Shown here one piece after another: positions 1 through 5,364 of a stretch of 5,364 nt of DNA. Within the stretch, counting starts at the first letter, position 1. Each line of letters starts with the position of its first letter. Below the pieces are notes generated by a model. It saw only the letters and a list, made by a program, of their open reading frames with translations, did not search any database and was not told where the DNA came from. Both the position numbers and the translations under genes were made by a program. Source of the DNA: Rubritepida sp. (GTDB taxonomy: Bacteria; Pseudomonadota; Alphaproteobacteria; Acetobacterales; Acetobacteraceae); the NCBI GenBank assembly GCA_022843345.1, contig JALHNW010000157.1:1-5364 (forward strand), read 5' to 3'.

Positions 1-1
1 C

Positions 2-985
2 GCCACCTACGGCCCGCTGGAGGGCGAGGCGTTGCTGCGCGAGGCTCTGGCCGAGGAGACGCGGCGCCTCTATGGCGGCGACGCGGCGGCCGCCGACGTG
101 CGGATCACCGCCGGCGCCAATTTGGGCTTCACCCTGGCGATGAGCACGATCGCCGCGCCCGGCGACGAGGTGATCCTGCCCCTGCCCTGGTTCTTCAACC
201 ACCAGATGGCGCTGGGCCTGCGCGGGGTGGCGGCCCGCCCGCTGCCGCATGATGCCGCCTTCCTGCCGGACCCCGAGGCGGCGGCGGCGCTCCTCGGCCC
301 GCGCACGCGCGCCATCGTGCTGGTGACGCCCAACAACCCCACCGGCGCCGCCTTCCCCCCTGCCCTGGTCGCGCGCTTCGCCGCGCTGTGCCGCGAGCGG
401 GGCCTGTGGCTGGTGCTGGACGAAACCTACCGCGACTTCCTGCCGGAGGAGGACGGGCCGCCGCATGCCCTGTTCACCCGTGACGACTGGCGGGACTTCG
501 TGGTGCACCTGCTGTCCTTCTCCAAGGCGCACGGCATCCCCGGGCACCGGATGGGCGCGGTGCTGGCGGGGCCGCGCCTGCTGGGCGGGTTCATGAAGGC
601 GGTGGACAACATCCAGATCTGCCCGCCCCGCCCGGCCCAGGCGGCGCTGGCCTGGGCGATCCCGGCGCTGCGCGGCTGGCGGCGGGACCGCGCGCGCCTG
701 ATGGCCGAAACCGGGCGCGCCTTCGCCGAGGCGCTGTCCGCCGTGCCGGGCTTCCACATCGCCTGCCAGGGCGGCTACTTCGCCTGGGTGCGGGTGCCCG
801 AGGGCGCGGCGGACGGCGCCGCGGTGGCCGAGGCGCTGGCGGCGGAACACGGGCTGGTGACGCTGCCCGGCGCCTTCTTCGGGCCGGGCAACGGGCGCTA
901 CCTGCGGATGGCCTACGCCAAGCTGGAGCCGGCGGCGATCCCGCTGGTGGCGGAGCGGCTGAGGATGGCCTCCACCGCCTCCTGA
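2..985 (+). CDS. Class I/II PLP-dependent aminotransferase, 5'-truncated by window edge
   Basis: A fold-type I aminotransferase that should transfer an amino group between an amino acid and a 2-oxo acid through pyridoxal phosphate in the cytoplasm. The frame is open to the left edge (first complete codon at 2), so the TTG at 32 is internal: the residues before it (TYGPLEGEALLREAL) are the conserved family block ahead of the small-domain junction. Of the 327 residues present, counted from the edge, I see NNPTG (111-115), DETY with the PLP-contacting Asp (140-143), SFSK with the Schiff-base Lys at 175, GHRMG shortly after, and a C-terminal RYLRMAY with the expected substrate-carboxylate Arg at 302. 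Family members run about 390 residues, so roughly 60 are missing. Substrate specificity cannot be read. Its last 73 bp overlap the 3' end of the opposite-strand oxidoreductase gene. Family assignment is firm; pathway is unknown. Confidence 0.93.
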   Translation, partial: ATYGPLEGEALLREALAEETRRLYGGDAAAADVRITAGANLGFTLAMSTIAAPGDEVILPLPWFFNHQMALGLRGVAARPLPHDAAFLPDPEAAAALLGPRTRAIVLVTPNNPTGAAFPPALVARFAALCRERGLWLVLDETYRDFLPEEDGPPHALFTRDDWRDFVVHLLSFSKAHGIPGHRMGAVLAGPRLLGGFMKAVDNIQICPPRPAQAALAWAIPALRGWRRDRARLMAETGRAFAEALSAVPGFHIACQGGYFAWVRVPEGAADGAAVAEALAAEHGLVTLPGAFFGPGNGRYLRMAYAKLEPAAIPLVAERLRMASTAS

Positions 986-1902
986 ACCGCCAGCGCCTCA
1001 TCCAGCGTCGCCAGCGCCGTCGCCTCGCCGCGGCGCAGCGCCGCCAGCTTGTCGAGCTGGCCGCGCAGGGTCAGCGGGCGCATCTCGGCGTTCGGGCGGG
1101 CGTCGGGGGCCTGGTGCCAGCCCATGCCGTCCCAGCGCTCGGCGATGCTCCAGTCGCGCAGGCGCAGGCGGCCGGCCGTGCCCTCGATCACGAACAGGTT
1201 GTGGTCGTCGGCCTCGGTGCCGCCCACCGCGCCGCGCAGGTGCAGCGGGGTCGCGCCGGCGCGCAGGCGGGCGGTGACGGCGACCTCCGCGCCGTCGCCC
1301 GGCGGGTATTCGGCGTGGCCGGCCTCAAGCGCCAACGGGCCGCTGAGGCGCTGCGCCAGGAACAGGAAGTGCGAGGCGACCTCGCGCGTGAAGCCGCCCT
1401 CGGCGCGGCGGGATAGCCAGGTGGCCGCACCCTGCTGCCAGCTGCGCGGCCACCCGGCGAAGGCAAGGGCGACGTCGAGCGAGCGGATCGCGCCGATCGC
1501 CGGCAGCCAGGCGCGCAGCTGCGCGATGGCGGGCGAGGAGGCCATGGGGAAGTTCACCCCGGCCGGCTTGCCCGCGGCCCAGCGCACGAAGTCGCGCGCC
1601 GCCGGCACGTCGTGCGACAGCGGCTTTTCCAGCAGCAGGGCGCGACCGGCCTCCAGCACCGCGAGGCCCTGGGCGATGTGCGCGGCCGGCGGCGAGGCGA
1701 CGTGCAGCGCGTCGGAGGCGGCGATGGCTTCCTCCAGCGTGGCGCAGAAGCGCGCTTCGGGGGCGATGGCGGCGAGGCGCGTGGCGGCCGCGGGGTCGGG
1801 GTCCCAGGCGGCGGCGAGCGTCCAGCCTTCGTGGGCCAGGGCGGCGTGGGCGAGGCGCTCGCCCATGATGCCCAGGCCGATGATGCCAAGCTTAAGCGTC
1901 AT
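913..1902 (-). CDS. Gfo/Idh/MocA-family NAD(P)-dependent oxidoreductase
   Basis: A predicted cytoplasmic dehydrogenase of 329 residues, a normal length for the Gfo/Idh/MocA family, which oxidises or reduces hydroxyl/keto groups on sugars, inositols and some other metabolites. The N-terminal Rossmann fold shows GLGIMG at 9-14 and the family's signature EKP at 92-94, whose Lys is catalytic; the HVASPPAAH stretch (67-75) precedes it. His178, in the block REVASHFLFLAQ, is a candidate for the second catalytic position. I start at the ATG at 1902, which puts the first beta strand right at the N-terminus with a GGGG seven bases upstream; an in-frame ATG at 1917 would add five residues and has no visible ribosome site. 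The start overlaps the pobA stop by 11 bp in another frame, so the two are probably co-transcribed and translationally coupled. The last 23 codons lie antisense to the aminotransferase gene; the tail after about residue 316 looks unconserved and may be read-on sequence. Substrate unknown. The family includes the protocatechuate 4,5-cleavage dehydrogenase LigC, but I see no specific match to it. Confidence 0.9.
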   Translation of the reverse strand: MTLKLGIIGLGIMGERLAHAALAHEGWTLAAAWDPDPAAATRLAAIAPEARFCATLEEAIAASDALHVASPPAAHIAQGLAVLEAGRALLLEKPLSHDVPAARDFVRWAAGKPAGVNFPMASSPAIAQLRAWLPAIGAIRSLDVALAFAGWPRSWQQGAATWLSRRAEGGFTREVASHFLFLAQRLSGPLALEAGHAEYPPGDGAEVAVTARLRAGATPLHLRGAVGGTEADDHNLFVIEGTAGRLRLRDWSIAERWDGMGWHQAPDARPNAEMRPLTLRGQLDKLAALRRGEATALATLDEALAVQEAVEAILSRSATSGIAAGSSLA

Positions 1903-3061
1903 AGGGCAGCCCCACATATTGCTCGGCCAGGAAGCGCTGGGCGGCCTCGCTGTCCATCACGTGCGCCAGCTCGGCGGCCTGGACGCGGTCCTCGAAGGGG
2001 TCGTTGCCGTTCGAGTTGTGCAGCATCGCCGTCATCCACCAGGAGAAGCGCTGCACCTTCCAGATGCGGCGCAGCGCGGTGGCGCTGTAGGCGTCCATCA
2101 GCCGCTCGTCGCCGCGCGCGAAGAAGGCCAGCAGCGCGGGAGCGAGCACGCGGATGTCGGCTACCGCGAGGTTCATGCCCTTCGCCCCGGTGGGCGGCAC
2201 GATGTGGGCGGCGTCGCCGGCCAGGAACAGGCGGCCGTGGCGCATCGGCTCCGCCACGAAGGAGCGCATGGGGGTGACGCCCTTCTGGGTGATGCGGCCC
2301 TCGTTCACCCCGCCCAGGCGCGCGTGCAGCCCTTCCCAGATGCGCTCGTCGGGCCAGTTGGCCGGGTCCTCGTCGGGCGCGCATTGCAGGTAGAGGCGCG
2401 AGACGGTTTCCGAGCGCATGGTGGCCAGCGCGAAGCCGTCCGGGTGGCGGGCGTAGATGAGCTCGTGGGAAACGGGCTTCGCGTCGGCCAGGATGCCCAG
2501 CCAGGCGAAGGGGTAGACGCGCTCGTAGACGCGCAGCACCTCGGCGGGCATGGCGGCGCGGGAGGGGCCGTGGAAGCCGTCGCAGCCGGCGATCACGTCG
2601 CAGCGAAGCTCGTGCGCCGCGCCCTCGTGGGTGAAGGTGATGCGGGGCGCCGTGGTCGCGATGTCGTGCAGCGCCACCTCGCTTGCCTCGAAGAAGAGCG
2701 GGCGGCCGGTGGCGAGGCGGGCGGCCACCATGTCCTTCACGCTTTCCTGCTGGCCGTAGATGGTGACGCGCTTGCCCGTCAGGCCGTGCAGGTCAATGCG
2801 GCAGTCGCGGCCGGCGAGGCGCAGCTGCATGCCGTCATGCGCCAGCCCTTCGCGGTGCAGCCTGTCCGCCAGGCCGGCATCGTGCAGGGTGTCCACGCTG
2901 CCCTGCTCCAGCAGGCCGGCGCGGATGCGCGCCTCGATGTAGGGGCGGGCCTGGCGTTCCAGCACCACGCTGTCCACGCCCGCCTTGTGCAGGAGGTGGG
3001 CCAGCAGCAGCCCGGCCGGGCCGGCGCCGATGATGCCGACCTGCGTGCGGATGTGCGCCAT
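1892..3061 (-). CDS. pobA: 4-hydroxybenzoate 3-monooxygenase (p-hydroxybenzoate hydroxylase)
   Basis: A flavoprotein aromatic hydroxylase converting 4-hydroxybenzoate, O2 and NADPH to protocatechuate, the entry to ring cleavage; cytoplasmic. The product is 389 residues against 394 for the Pseudomonas fluorescens enzyme and matches it along the full length, as I recall that sequence. FAD motifs: GAGPAG (12-17), CDGFHG (160-165) and AGDAAHIVPP (281-290). Residues equivalent to the Pseudomonas active site are Tyr203 (Y201), Arg216 (R214), Arg222 (R220), Tyr224 (Y222), Pro290 (P293) and Tyr382 (Y385) in the C-terminal YVGLPY. Position 214, equivalent to substrate-binding Ser212, is Thr. Arg36, Tyr41 and Arg47 (R33, Y38, R44) are kept, which favours NADPH over NADH. 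The ATG at 3061 has AAGGGG five bases upstream; the frame stays open further upstream only across the divergent gene. It is followed with an 11-bp overlap by a Gfo/Idh/MocA oxidoreductase gene. No pobR-like regulator adjoins it. Confidence 0.97.
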   Translation of the reverse strand: MAHIRTQVGIIGAGPAGLLLAHLLHKAGVDSVVLERQARPYIEARIRAGLLEQGSVDTLHDAGLADRLHREGLAHDGMQLRLAGRDCRIDLHGLTGKRVTIYGQQESVKDMVAARLATGRPLFFEASEVALHDIATTAPRITFTHEGAAHELRCDVIAGCDGFHGPSRAAMPAEVLRVYERVYPFAWLGILADAKPVSHELIYARHPDGFALATMRSETVSRLYLQCAPDEDPANWPDERIWEGLHARLGGVNEGRITQKGVTPMRSFVAEPMRHGRLFLAGDAAHIVPPTGAKGMNLAVADIRVLAPALLAFFARGDERLMDAYSATALRRIWKVQRFSWWMTAMLHNSNGNDPFEDRVQAAELAHVMDSEAAQRFLAEQYVGLPYDA

Positions 3062-3066
3062 GCTCG

Positions 3067-3072
3067 CCCCTT
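3067..3072 (-). promoter_or_regulatory. Ribosome binding site of pobA
   Basis: AAGGGG on the minus strand, five bases before the ATG at 3061. It decides this start over longer open-frame extensions, and the resulting N-terminus places the FAD-binding strand within the first ten residues, as in known PobA proteins. Confidence 0.7.
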
Positions 3073-3093
3073 GATTCGCCGTCCCTCCGGCTT

Positions 3094-3109
3094 TGGCGCA
3101 GAATGGCGC
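3094..3109 (+). repeat. Short direct repeat TGGCGC with 10-bp period
   Basis: Two copies of TGGCGC (3094-3099 and 3104-3109) are separated by AGAA inside the divergent intergenic region. One-turn spacing would put both copies on the same face of the helix, as in some operator half-site arrangements. At this GC content a six-base repeat can easily arise by chance, so an operator role is only a suggestion. Confidence 0.3.
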
Positions 3110-3119
3110 GGGCTTCAAT

Positions 3120-3127
3120 GGGGAGGG
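3120..3127 (+). promoter_or_regulatory. Ribosome binding site of the FrnE-type gene
   Basis: GGGGAGGG, containing the core GGAGG, ends seven bases before the ATG at 3135. It selects this ATG over the upstream in-frame TTG at 3093, which would add 14 residues without any conserved content. Confidence 0.75.
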
Positions 3128-3134
3128 CGCGGCG

Positions 3135-3740
3135 ATGCGGCGCGTGGACATCATCTCGGACGCGATCTGCCCCTGGTGCTGGATCGGCAAGGCGAACCTG
3201 GACCGCGCGCTGTCCATGCTGGGCGGCGAGTGGGAGGTGCATTGGCGCCCCTTCCAGCTGAACCCCGACATGCCGGCGGAAGGCGTGCCGCGCGCCGAAT
3301 ACCGCGCGGCGAAGTTCGGCAGCGTGGAACGCGGCGCCGAGCTGGACGCGCAGGTGGCCGCGGCCGGGCGGCTGGCGGGGCTGGAGTTCCGCCACGACCG
3401 GATGCTCCGCACGCCCAACACCGTCGCCGCGCACCGGCTGGTGCGCCACGCCGCCGGGCCGGGCCAGCACGCGCTGGTGGAGGCGCTGTTCCGCGCCTAT
3501 TTCCACGATGGCGAGGATGTGGGCGACGCCGCCGTGCTGGCCCGCATCGGCGCGGCGCACGGCGTGGCGGACGCCGCCGCCTTCCTGGCCGGGGACGGGC
3601 TGGATGCGGAGGTGCGGGCGGAGGACGCGCAGTTCCGCCGCATGGGCATCAGCGGCGTGCCGTCCTTCGCGCTGGACGGCCGCGTGCTTTGGAGCGGCGC
3701 GCAGCCTGCGGAGCGGATGGCGGAGGCGCTGGCCGCCTAG
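3135..3740 (+). CDS. DsbA-family (FrnE-like) thioredoxin-fold oxidoreductase
   Basis: A 201-residue cytoplasmic-type DsbA/FrnE protein, the usual length for this family, expected to carry out thiol-disulfide exchange. The first strand VDIISD is followed at once by the redox motif CPWC (Cys12, Cys15) and WIG. The family block VHWRPFQLNP lies at 35-44, a helical insertion with TPNTVAAHRL (93-102) in the middle, and GISGVPSF with the cis-Pro at 176 closes the thioredoxin fold. No signal peptide is present, since the motif begins ten residues from the start. The same fold includes 2-hydroxychromene-2-carboxylate isomerase of naphthalene breakdown, but to my knowledge that enzyme has Ser in place of the first Cys; the intact CPWC here argues for a redox protein. 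It is divergent from pobA across 73 bp and ends 5 bp from the stop of the opposite-strand dehydrogenase gene. Partner or substrate unknown. Confidence 0.92.
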   Translation: MRRVDIISDAICPWCWIGKANLDRALSMLGGEWEVHWRPFQLNPDMPAEGVPRAEYRAAKFGSVERGAELDAQVAAAGRLAGLEFRHDRMLRTPNTVAAHRLVRHAAGPGQHALVEALFRAYFHDGEDVGDAAVLARIGAAHGVADAAAFLAGDGLDAEVRAEDAQFRRMGISGVPSFALDGRVLWSGAQPAERMAEALAA

Positions 3741-3745
3741 CCGCC

Positions 3746-4651
3746 CTACACCGCCGGCAATCCGGAGAGTTCGGCCACCAGCAGGCCCAGCGTCGCGGAA
3801 TCCTGCGCGCCGCGACCGCTGTTCACCAGCGCCTCCATCATCTGCGCCGTCGTTGCCGTGGCGGGGGCGAAGACCCCGTGGTCGCGCGTTGCCGCCGCCG
3901 CCAGGCGCAGGTCCTTTCGCATCAGTTCGGCGCGGAAGCCGGGCTCGGTGATGCCGGCGATGATGCGCTTGGCGTGGTTCTCCATGGCGAAGGAGCGCGC
4001 GGAGCCGCCGAGCAGCGCCTGGCGCATCGCCTCCGGGTCCAGCCCCGCCTTGCGGCCGAGCGCGAGCGCCTCGCTGATTGCCAGCACGGTGGTGCCGATG
4101 ATGAGCTGGTTGGCCGACTTGCACACCTGCCCCGCGCCAGCCGGGCCGAGATGGGTGAGGGTCCTCCCCACCGCCTCCAGCATCGGGCGGGCGGCGGCGA
4201 AGGCATCACGATCGCCGCCGACCATGCAGGTCAGCGTGCCGTCGCGCGCGCCGCCGGGGCCGCCGCTGACCGGGCTGTCCAGCAGGAAGGCGCCGCGTTC
4301 GGCGTGCAGGCGGCGGGCGAAGCCGGCGGCGGGGGCGGCGGCGATCGTGCTGAAATCCACCGCCACCGCGCCGGATGCGATGCCCTGCGCCACGCCATCG
4401 GCGCCGAACAGCACCGCCTCGACGTCCGGCGTGTCGGGCAGGCACATCGCCACCAGCGCGGCATCGGCCGCGGCCGCGGCGGGGGTGGCGGCCCAGCTCG
4501 CGCCCATCGCCTCCAGCGCCTCGGCCTTCGCGCGGTTGCGGGTGTGGACCGAAAGCGCGAAGCCGGCGCGCAGGATGTTGGCGGCCATGGCGGCGCCCAT
4601 GACGCCCATGCCGATGAAGGCGACGCGCGCGGGGGGCGTGACCGGCGGCAT
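3746..4651 (-). CDS. 3-hydroxyisobutyrate dehydrogenase / tartronate semialdehyde reductase-family NAD(P) oxidoreductase
   Basis: A beta-hydroxyacid dehydrogenase of 301 residues, typical for the family, which interconverts beta-hydroxy acids and their semialdehydes with NAD(H) or NADP(H). In order: a Rossmann nucleotide site FIGMGVMG (12-19), the loop MCLPDTPDVEAVLFG (69-83), the substrate signature DSPVSGG (125-131) leading into DGTLTCMVGG, and the catalytic helix GAGQVCKSANQ with Lys178 and Asn181. A second conserved basic pair KD (246-247) sits in the C-terminal helical domain. The K..NQ form, in place of K..NN, is what I recall for 2-hydroxy-3-oxopropionate reductase (GarR-like), so that is a plausible but unproven activity. 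Arg38 after the second beta strand (VHTRNR, 35-40) hints at NADP(H). Its ATG shares one base with the stop of the upstream Bug-protein gene (TGATG), so translation is probably coupled, with a weak TGGGG upstream. Confidence 0.92.
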   Translation of the reverse strand: MPPVTPPARVAFIGMGVMGAAMAANILRAGFALSVHTRNRAKAEALEAMGASWAATPAAAAADAALVAMCLPDTPDVEAVLFGADGVAQGIASGAVAVDFSTIAAAPAAGFARRLHAERGAFLLDSPVSGGPGGARDGTLTCMVGGDRDAFAAARPMLEAVGRTLTHLGPAGAGQVCKSANQLIIGTTVLAISEALALGRKAGLDPEAMRQALLGGSARSFAMENHAKRIIAGITEPGFRAELMRKDLRLAAAATRDHGVFAPATATTAQMMEALVNSGRGAQDSATLGLLVAELSGLPAV

Positions 4652-5364
4652 CAGCGCGGCCCCAGCGCGGCGCGGATGGCGCCCAGCAGCGCGTCCATGT
4701 CGCGCTGGAAGCCGGGGCCGTCGGCGTAGCCGTCCGCCTCGTTCAGCCGCTCGGTGAAGCGCTGCCAGGTGGGGGTCGCCATGCCCTGGCGGAAGCGGTC
4801 GTGCAGGTCCTGCGTCATCTCGTCCGTCATCCCGGCCGGGCCGACCCAGCCCTTCATGTTGTCCGCCACCACGTCGTGGCCCAGCTCGCGCAGCGTCGGC
4901 ACGTTGGGGTAGCCCGGCGAGCGCTGCGCCGAGGCCGCGGCCAGCAGCCGAAGGTCGCCGGAGGTGGCGAGGCCGCCCAGCTCGTCGGACGCGTTCACCG
5001 TCAGCGCCACCTGGCCCGCCAGCAGCGATTGCAGCGCCGGCCCGCCGCCGGCGAAGGGGACGTGCAGGAACTCCACCCCCGCGCTGCGCCCCAGCAGGAT
5101 GAAGATGGAGTGCGACAGCGTGGCGACCCCCGAGGAGCCGTGCGGCAGCCCGCCCGGATCGGCCCGCGCCGCGGCCAGCGCGGCGGCGAGGTCGGGAAAG
5201 CGGCGGTCGGCGGCGCGGGCGCAGAGCAGGTGGGTGTTGCGCGTCAGCCGGATCACGGCGCGGAAGGAGCGGCGGGGGTCGTAGGGCACGTCGCGGTGGG
5301 CGGGGAGCGAGGTGCTCTCGCTGCCGCCCGCGAGGATCAGGGTGTGGCCGTCGGGCGCGGCGCG
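4651..5364 (-). CDS. Bug/TctC-family tripartite tricarboxylate transporter substrate-binding protein, 5'-truncated by window edge
   Basis: A periplasmic solute receptor of the Bug (TctC) family, which captures small organic or aromatic carboxylates for a TctA/TctB membrane permease. The minus-strand frame is open to the right edge: the codons before the GTG at 5289 read APDGHTLILAGGSES, the usual APDGYTL block, and continue into PYDPRRSF (family: PYDP..dF). The GTG is therefore internal, not the start. 237 of the usual 320 or so residues are present, and the signal peptide is outside the window. Further landmarks are GLPHGSSGVATLSH (the G..G.GS..H ligand-loop region), the strong family block VEFLHVPFAGGGPALQSLLAGQ, and VPTLRELG followed by GWVGPAG. 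The ligand cannot be read. No TctA/TctB gene is in view, so it may be one of the orphan Bug paralogues common in such genomes. It is the first gene of a coupled pair with the downstream dehydrogenase (TGATG). Confidence 0.94.
   Translation of the reverse strand, partial: RAAPDGHTLILAGGSESTSLPAHRDVPYDPRRSFRAVIRLTRNTHLLCARAADRRFPDLAAALAAARADPGGLPHGSSGVATLSHSIFILLGRSAGVEFLHVPFAGGGPALQSLLAGQVALTVNASDELGGLATSGDLRLLAAASAQRSPGYPNVPTLRELGHDVVADNMKGWVGPAGMTDEMTQDLHDRFRQGMATPTWQRFTERLNEADGYADGPGFQRDMDALLGAIRAALGPR

Larger units (their letters stand above)
3062..3134. promoter_or_regulatory. Divergent intergenic control region, pobA / FrnE-type gene
   Basis: These 73 bp are the only substantial non-coding stretch and separate two divergent starts, so the promoter of each gene should lie here or inside the facing gene. 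A direct repeat of TGGCGC occurs at 3094-3099 and 3104-3109, one helical turn apart, near the middle of the gap. Isolated -35-like hexamers exist (TTGATT at 3071-3076 on +, TTGAAG at 3117-3112 on -), but neither has a reasonable -10 at 16-18 bp, so I name no sigma-70 promoter. The gap is short enough that a regulator bound here could affect both genes. Confidence 0.5.

Noticed and set aside
3062..3421. N-terminal extension of pobA by 120 residues
   Set aside because: The extension runs antisense through the FrnE-type gene, has no PobA-like content, and the ATG at 3061 has a good ribosome site and the family N-terminus.
3741..3775. Possible shared terminator at the convergent gene ends (CCGG-CAAT-CCGG hairpin near 3754-3765)
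   Set aside because: The stem is only four base pairs, lies inside the dehydrogenase coding sequence and has no T-tract on either strand.
2835..4124. A 429-codon minus-strand open frame across the FrnE-type gene and parts of pobA and the dehydrogenase gene
   Set aside because: It overlaps better supported genes in other frames and its translation is compositionally biased with no family motif.
1049..4729. A 3.7-kb uninterrupted + strand open frame (1226 codons) spanning four genes
   Set aside because: It lies antisense to the oxidoreductase, pobA and dehydrogenase genes and out of frame with the FrnE-type gene. Its translation is low-complexity Arg/Ala/Gly-rich with no recognisable domain. 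Long antisense open frames are expected when stop codons are scarce at this GC content.
3858..4757. A 299-codon + strand frame opposite the dehydrogenase gene
   Set aside because: It is the mirror of a gene with intact nucleotide-binding and catalytic motifs; its own product is Ala/Arg/Pro/Ser-rich noise.
5287..5289. GTG as the start codon of the Bug-family gene
   Set aside because: The frame continues upstream to the window edge and encodes the conserved APDG-type block of the family, so the GTG is an internal Val codon.

Overview
The window is very GC-rich (well over 70% by eye, with nearly all third codon positions G or C) and almost entirely coding: six protein genes leave only 73 bp and 5 bp unassigned. 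The base composition, the Bug-type solute-binding protein and the style of the catabolic enzymes suggest a soil or plant-associated proteobacterium. An alphaproteobacterium of the Acetobacteraceae/Roseomonas kind is my best guess, and a high-GC betaproteobacterium is the alternative. This placement is inferred from general character and does not rest on any marker gene.

Layout from left to right. (1) The 3' part of a class I/II PLP aminotransferase gene on the + strand, cut by the left edge. (2) A minus-strand pair: pobA (4-hydroxybenzoate 3-monooxygenase, 3061 down to 1892), whose stop overlaps by 11 bp the start of a Gfo/Idh/MocA-family oxidoreductase gene (1902 down to 913). The 3' end of that oxidoreductase gene runs 73 bp into the 3' end of the aminotransferase gene on the opposite strand. 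(3) A 73-bp divergent intergenic region. (4) A + strand gene for a FrnE-type DsbA-family thioredoxin-fold protein with a CPWC active site. (5) A second minus-strand pair: a Bug/TctC-family periplasmic solute-binding protein gene, cut by the right edge, whose stop overlaps by one base (TGATG) the start of a 3-hydroxyisobutyrate dehydrogenase/tartronate semialdehyde reductase-family gene. That gene ends 5 bp from the FrnE-type gene, tail to tail.

Only PobA has a specific function readable from sequence: 4-hydroxybenzoate to protocatechuate. The other proteins are assigned to families, not substrates. A cautious picture is a small catabolic island in which an aromatic acid is hydroxylated in the cytoplasm, with a co-translated NAD(P)-dependent oxidoreductase, next to a second unit pairing periplasmic capture of an organic acid with a beta-hydroxyacid dehydrogenase. 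No protocatechuate ring-cleavage gene, pobR-like regulator or TctA/TctB membrane gene lies inside the window.

I see no RNA gene, mobile element, CRISPR array or clear terminator. I found no convincing undescribed system. The points worth a second look are a conservative active-site substitution in PobA, the antisense gene-end overlap, the coupled gene pairs, and the unexplained control of the divergent promoter region.
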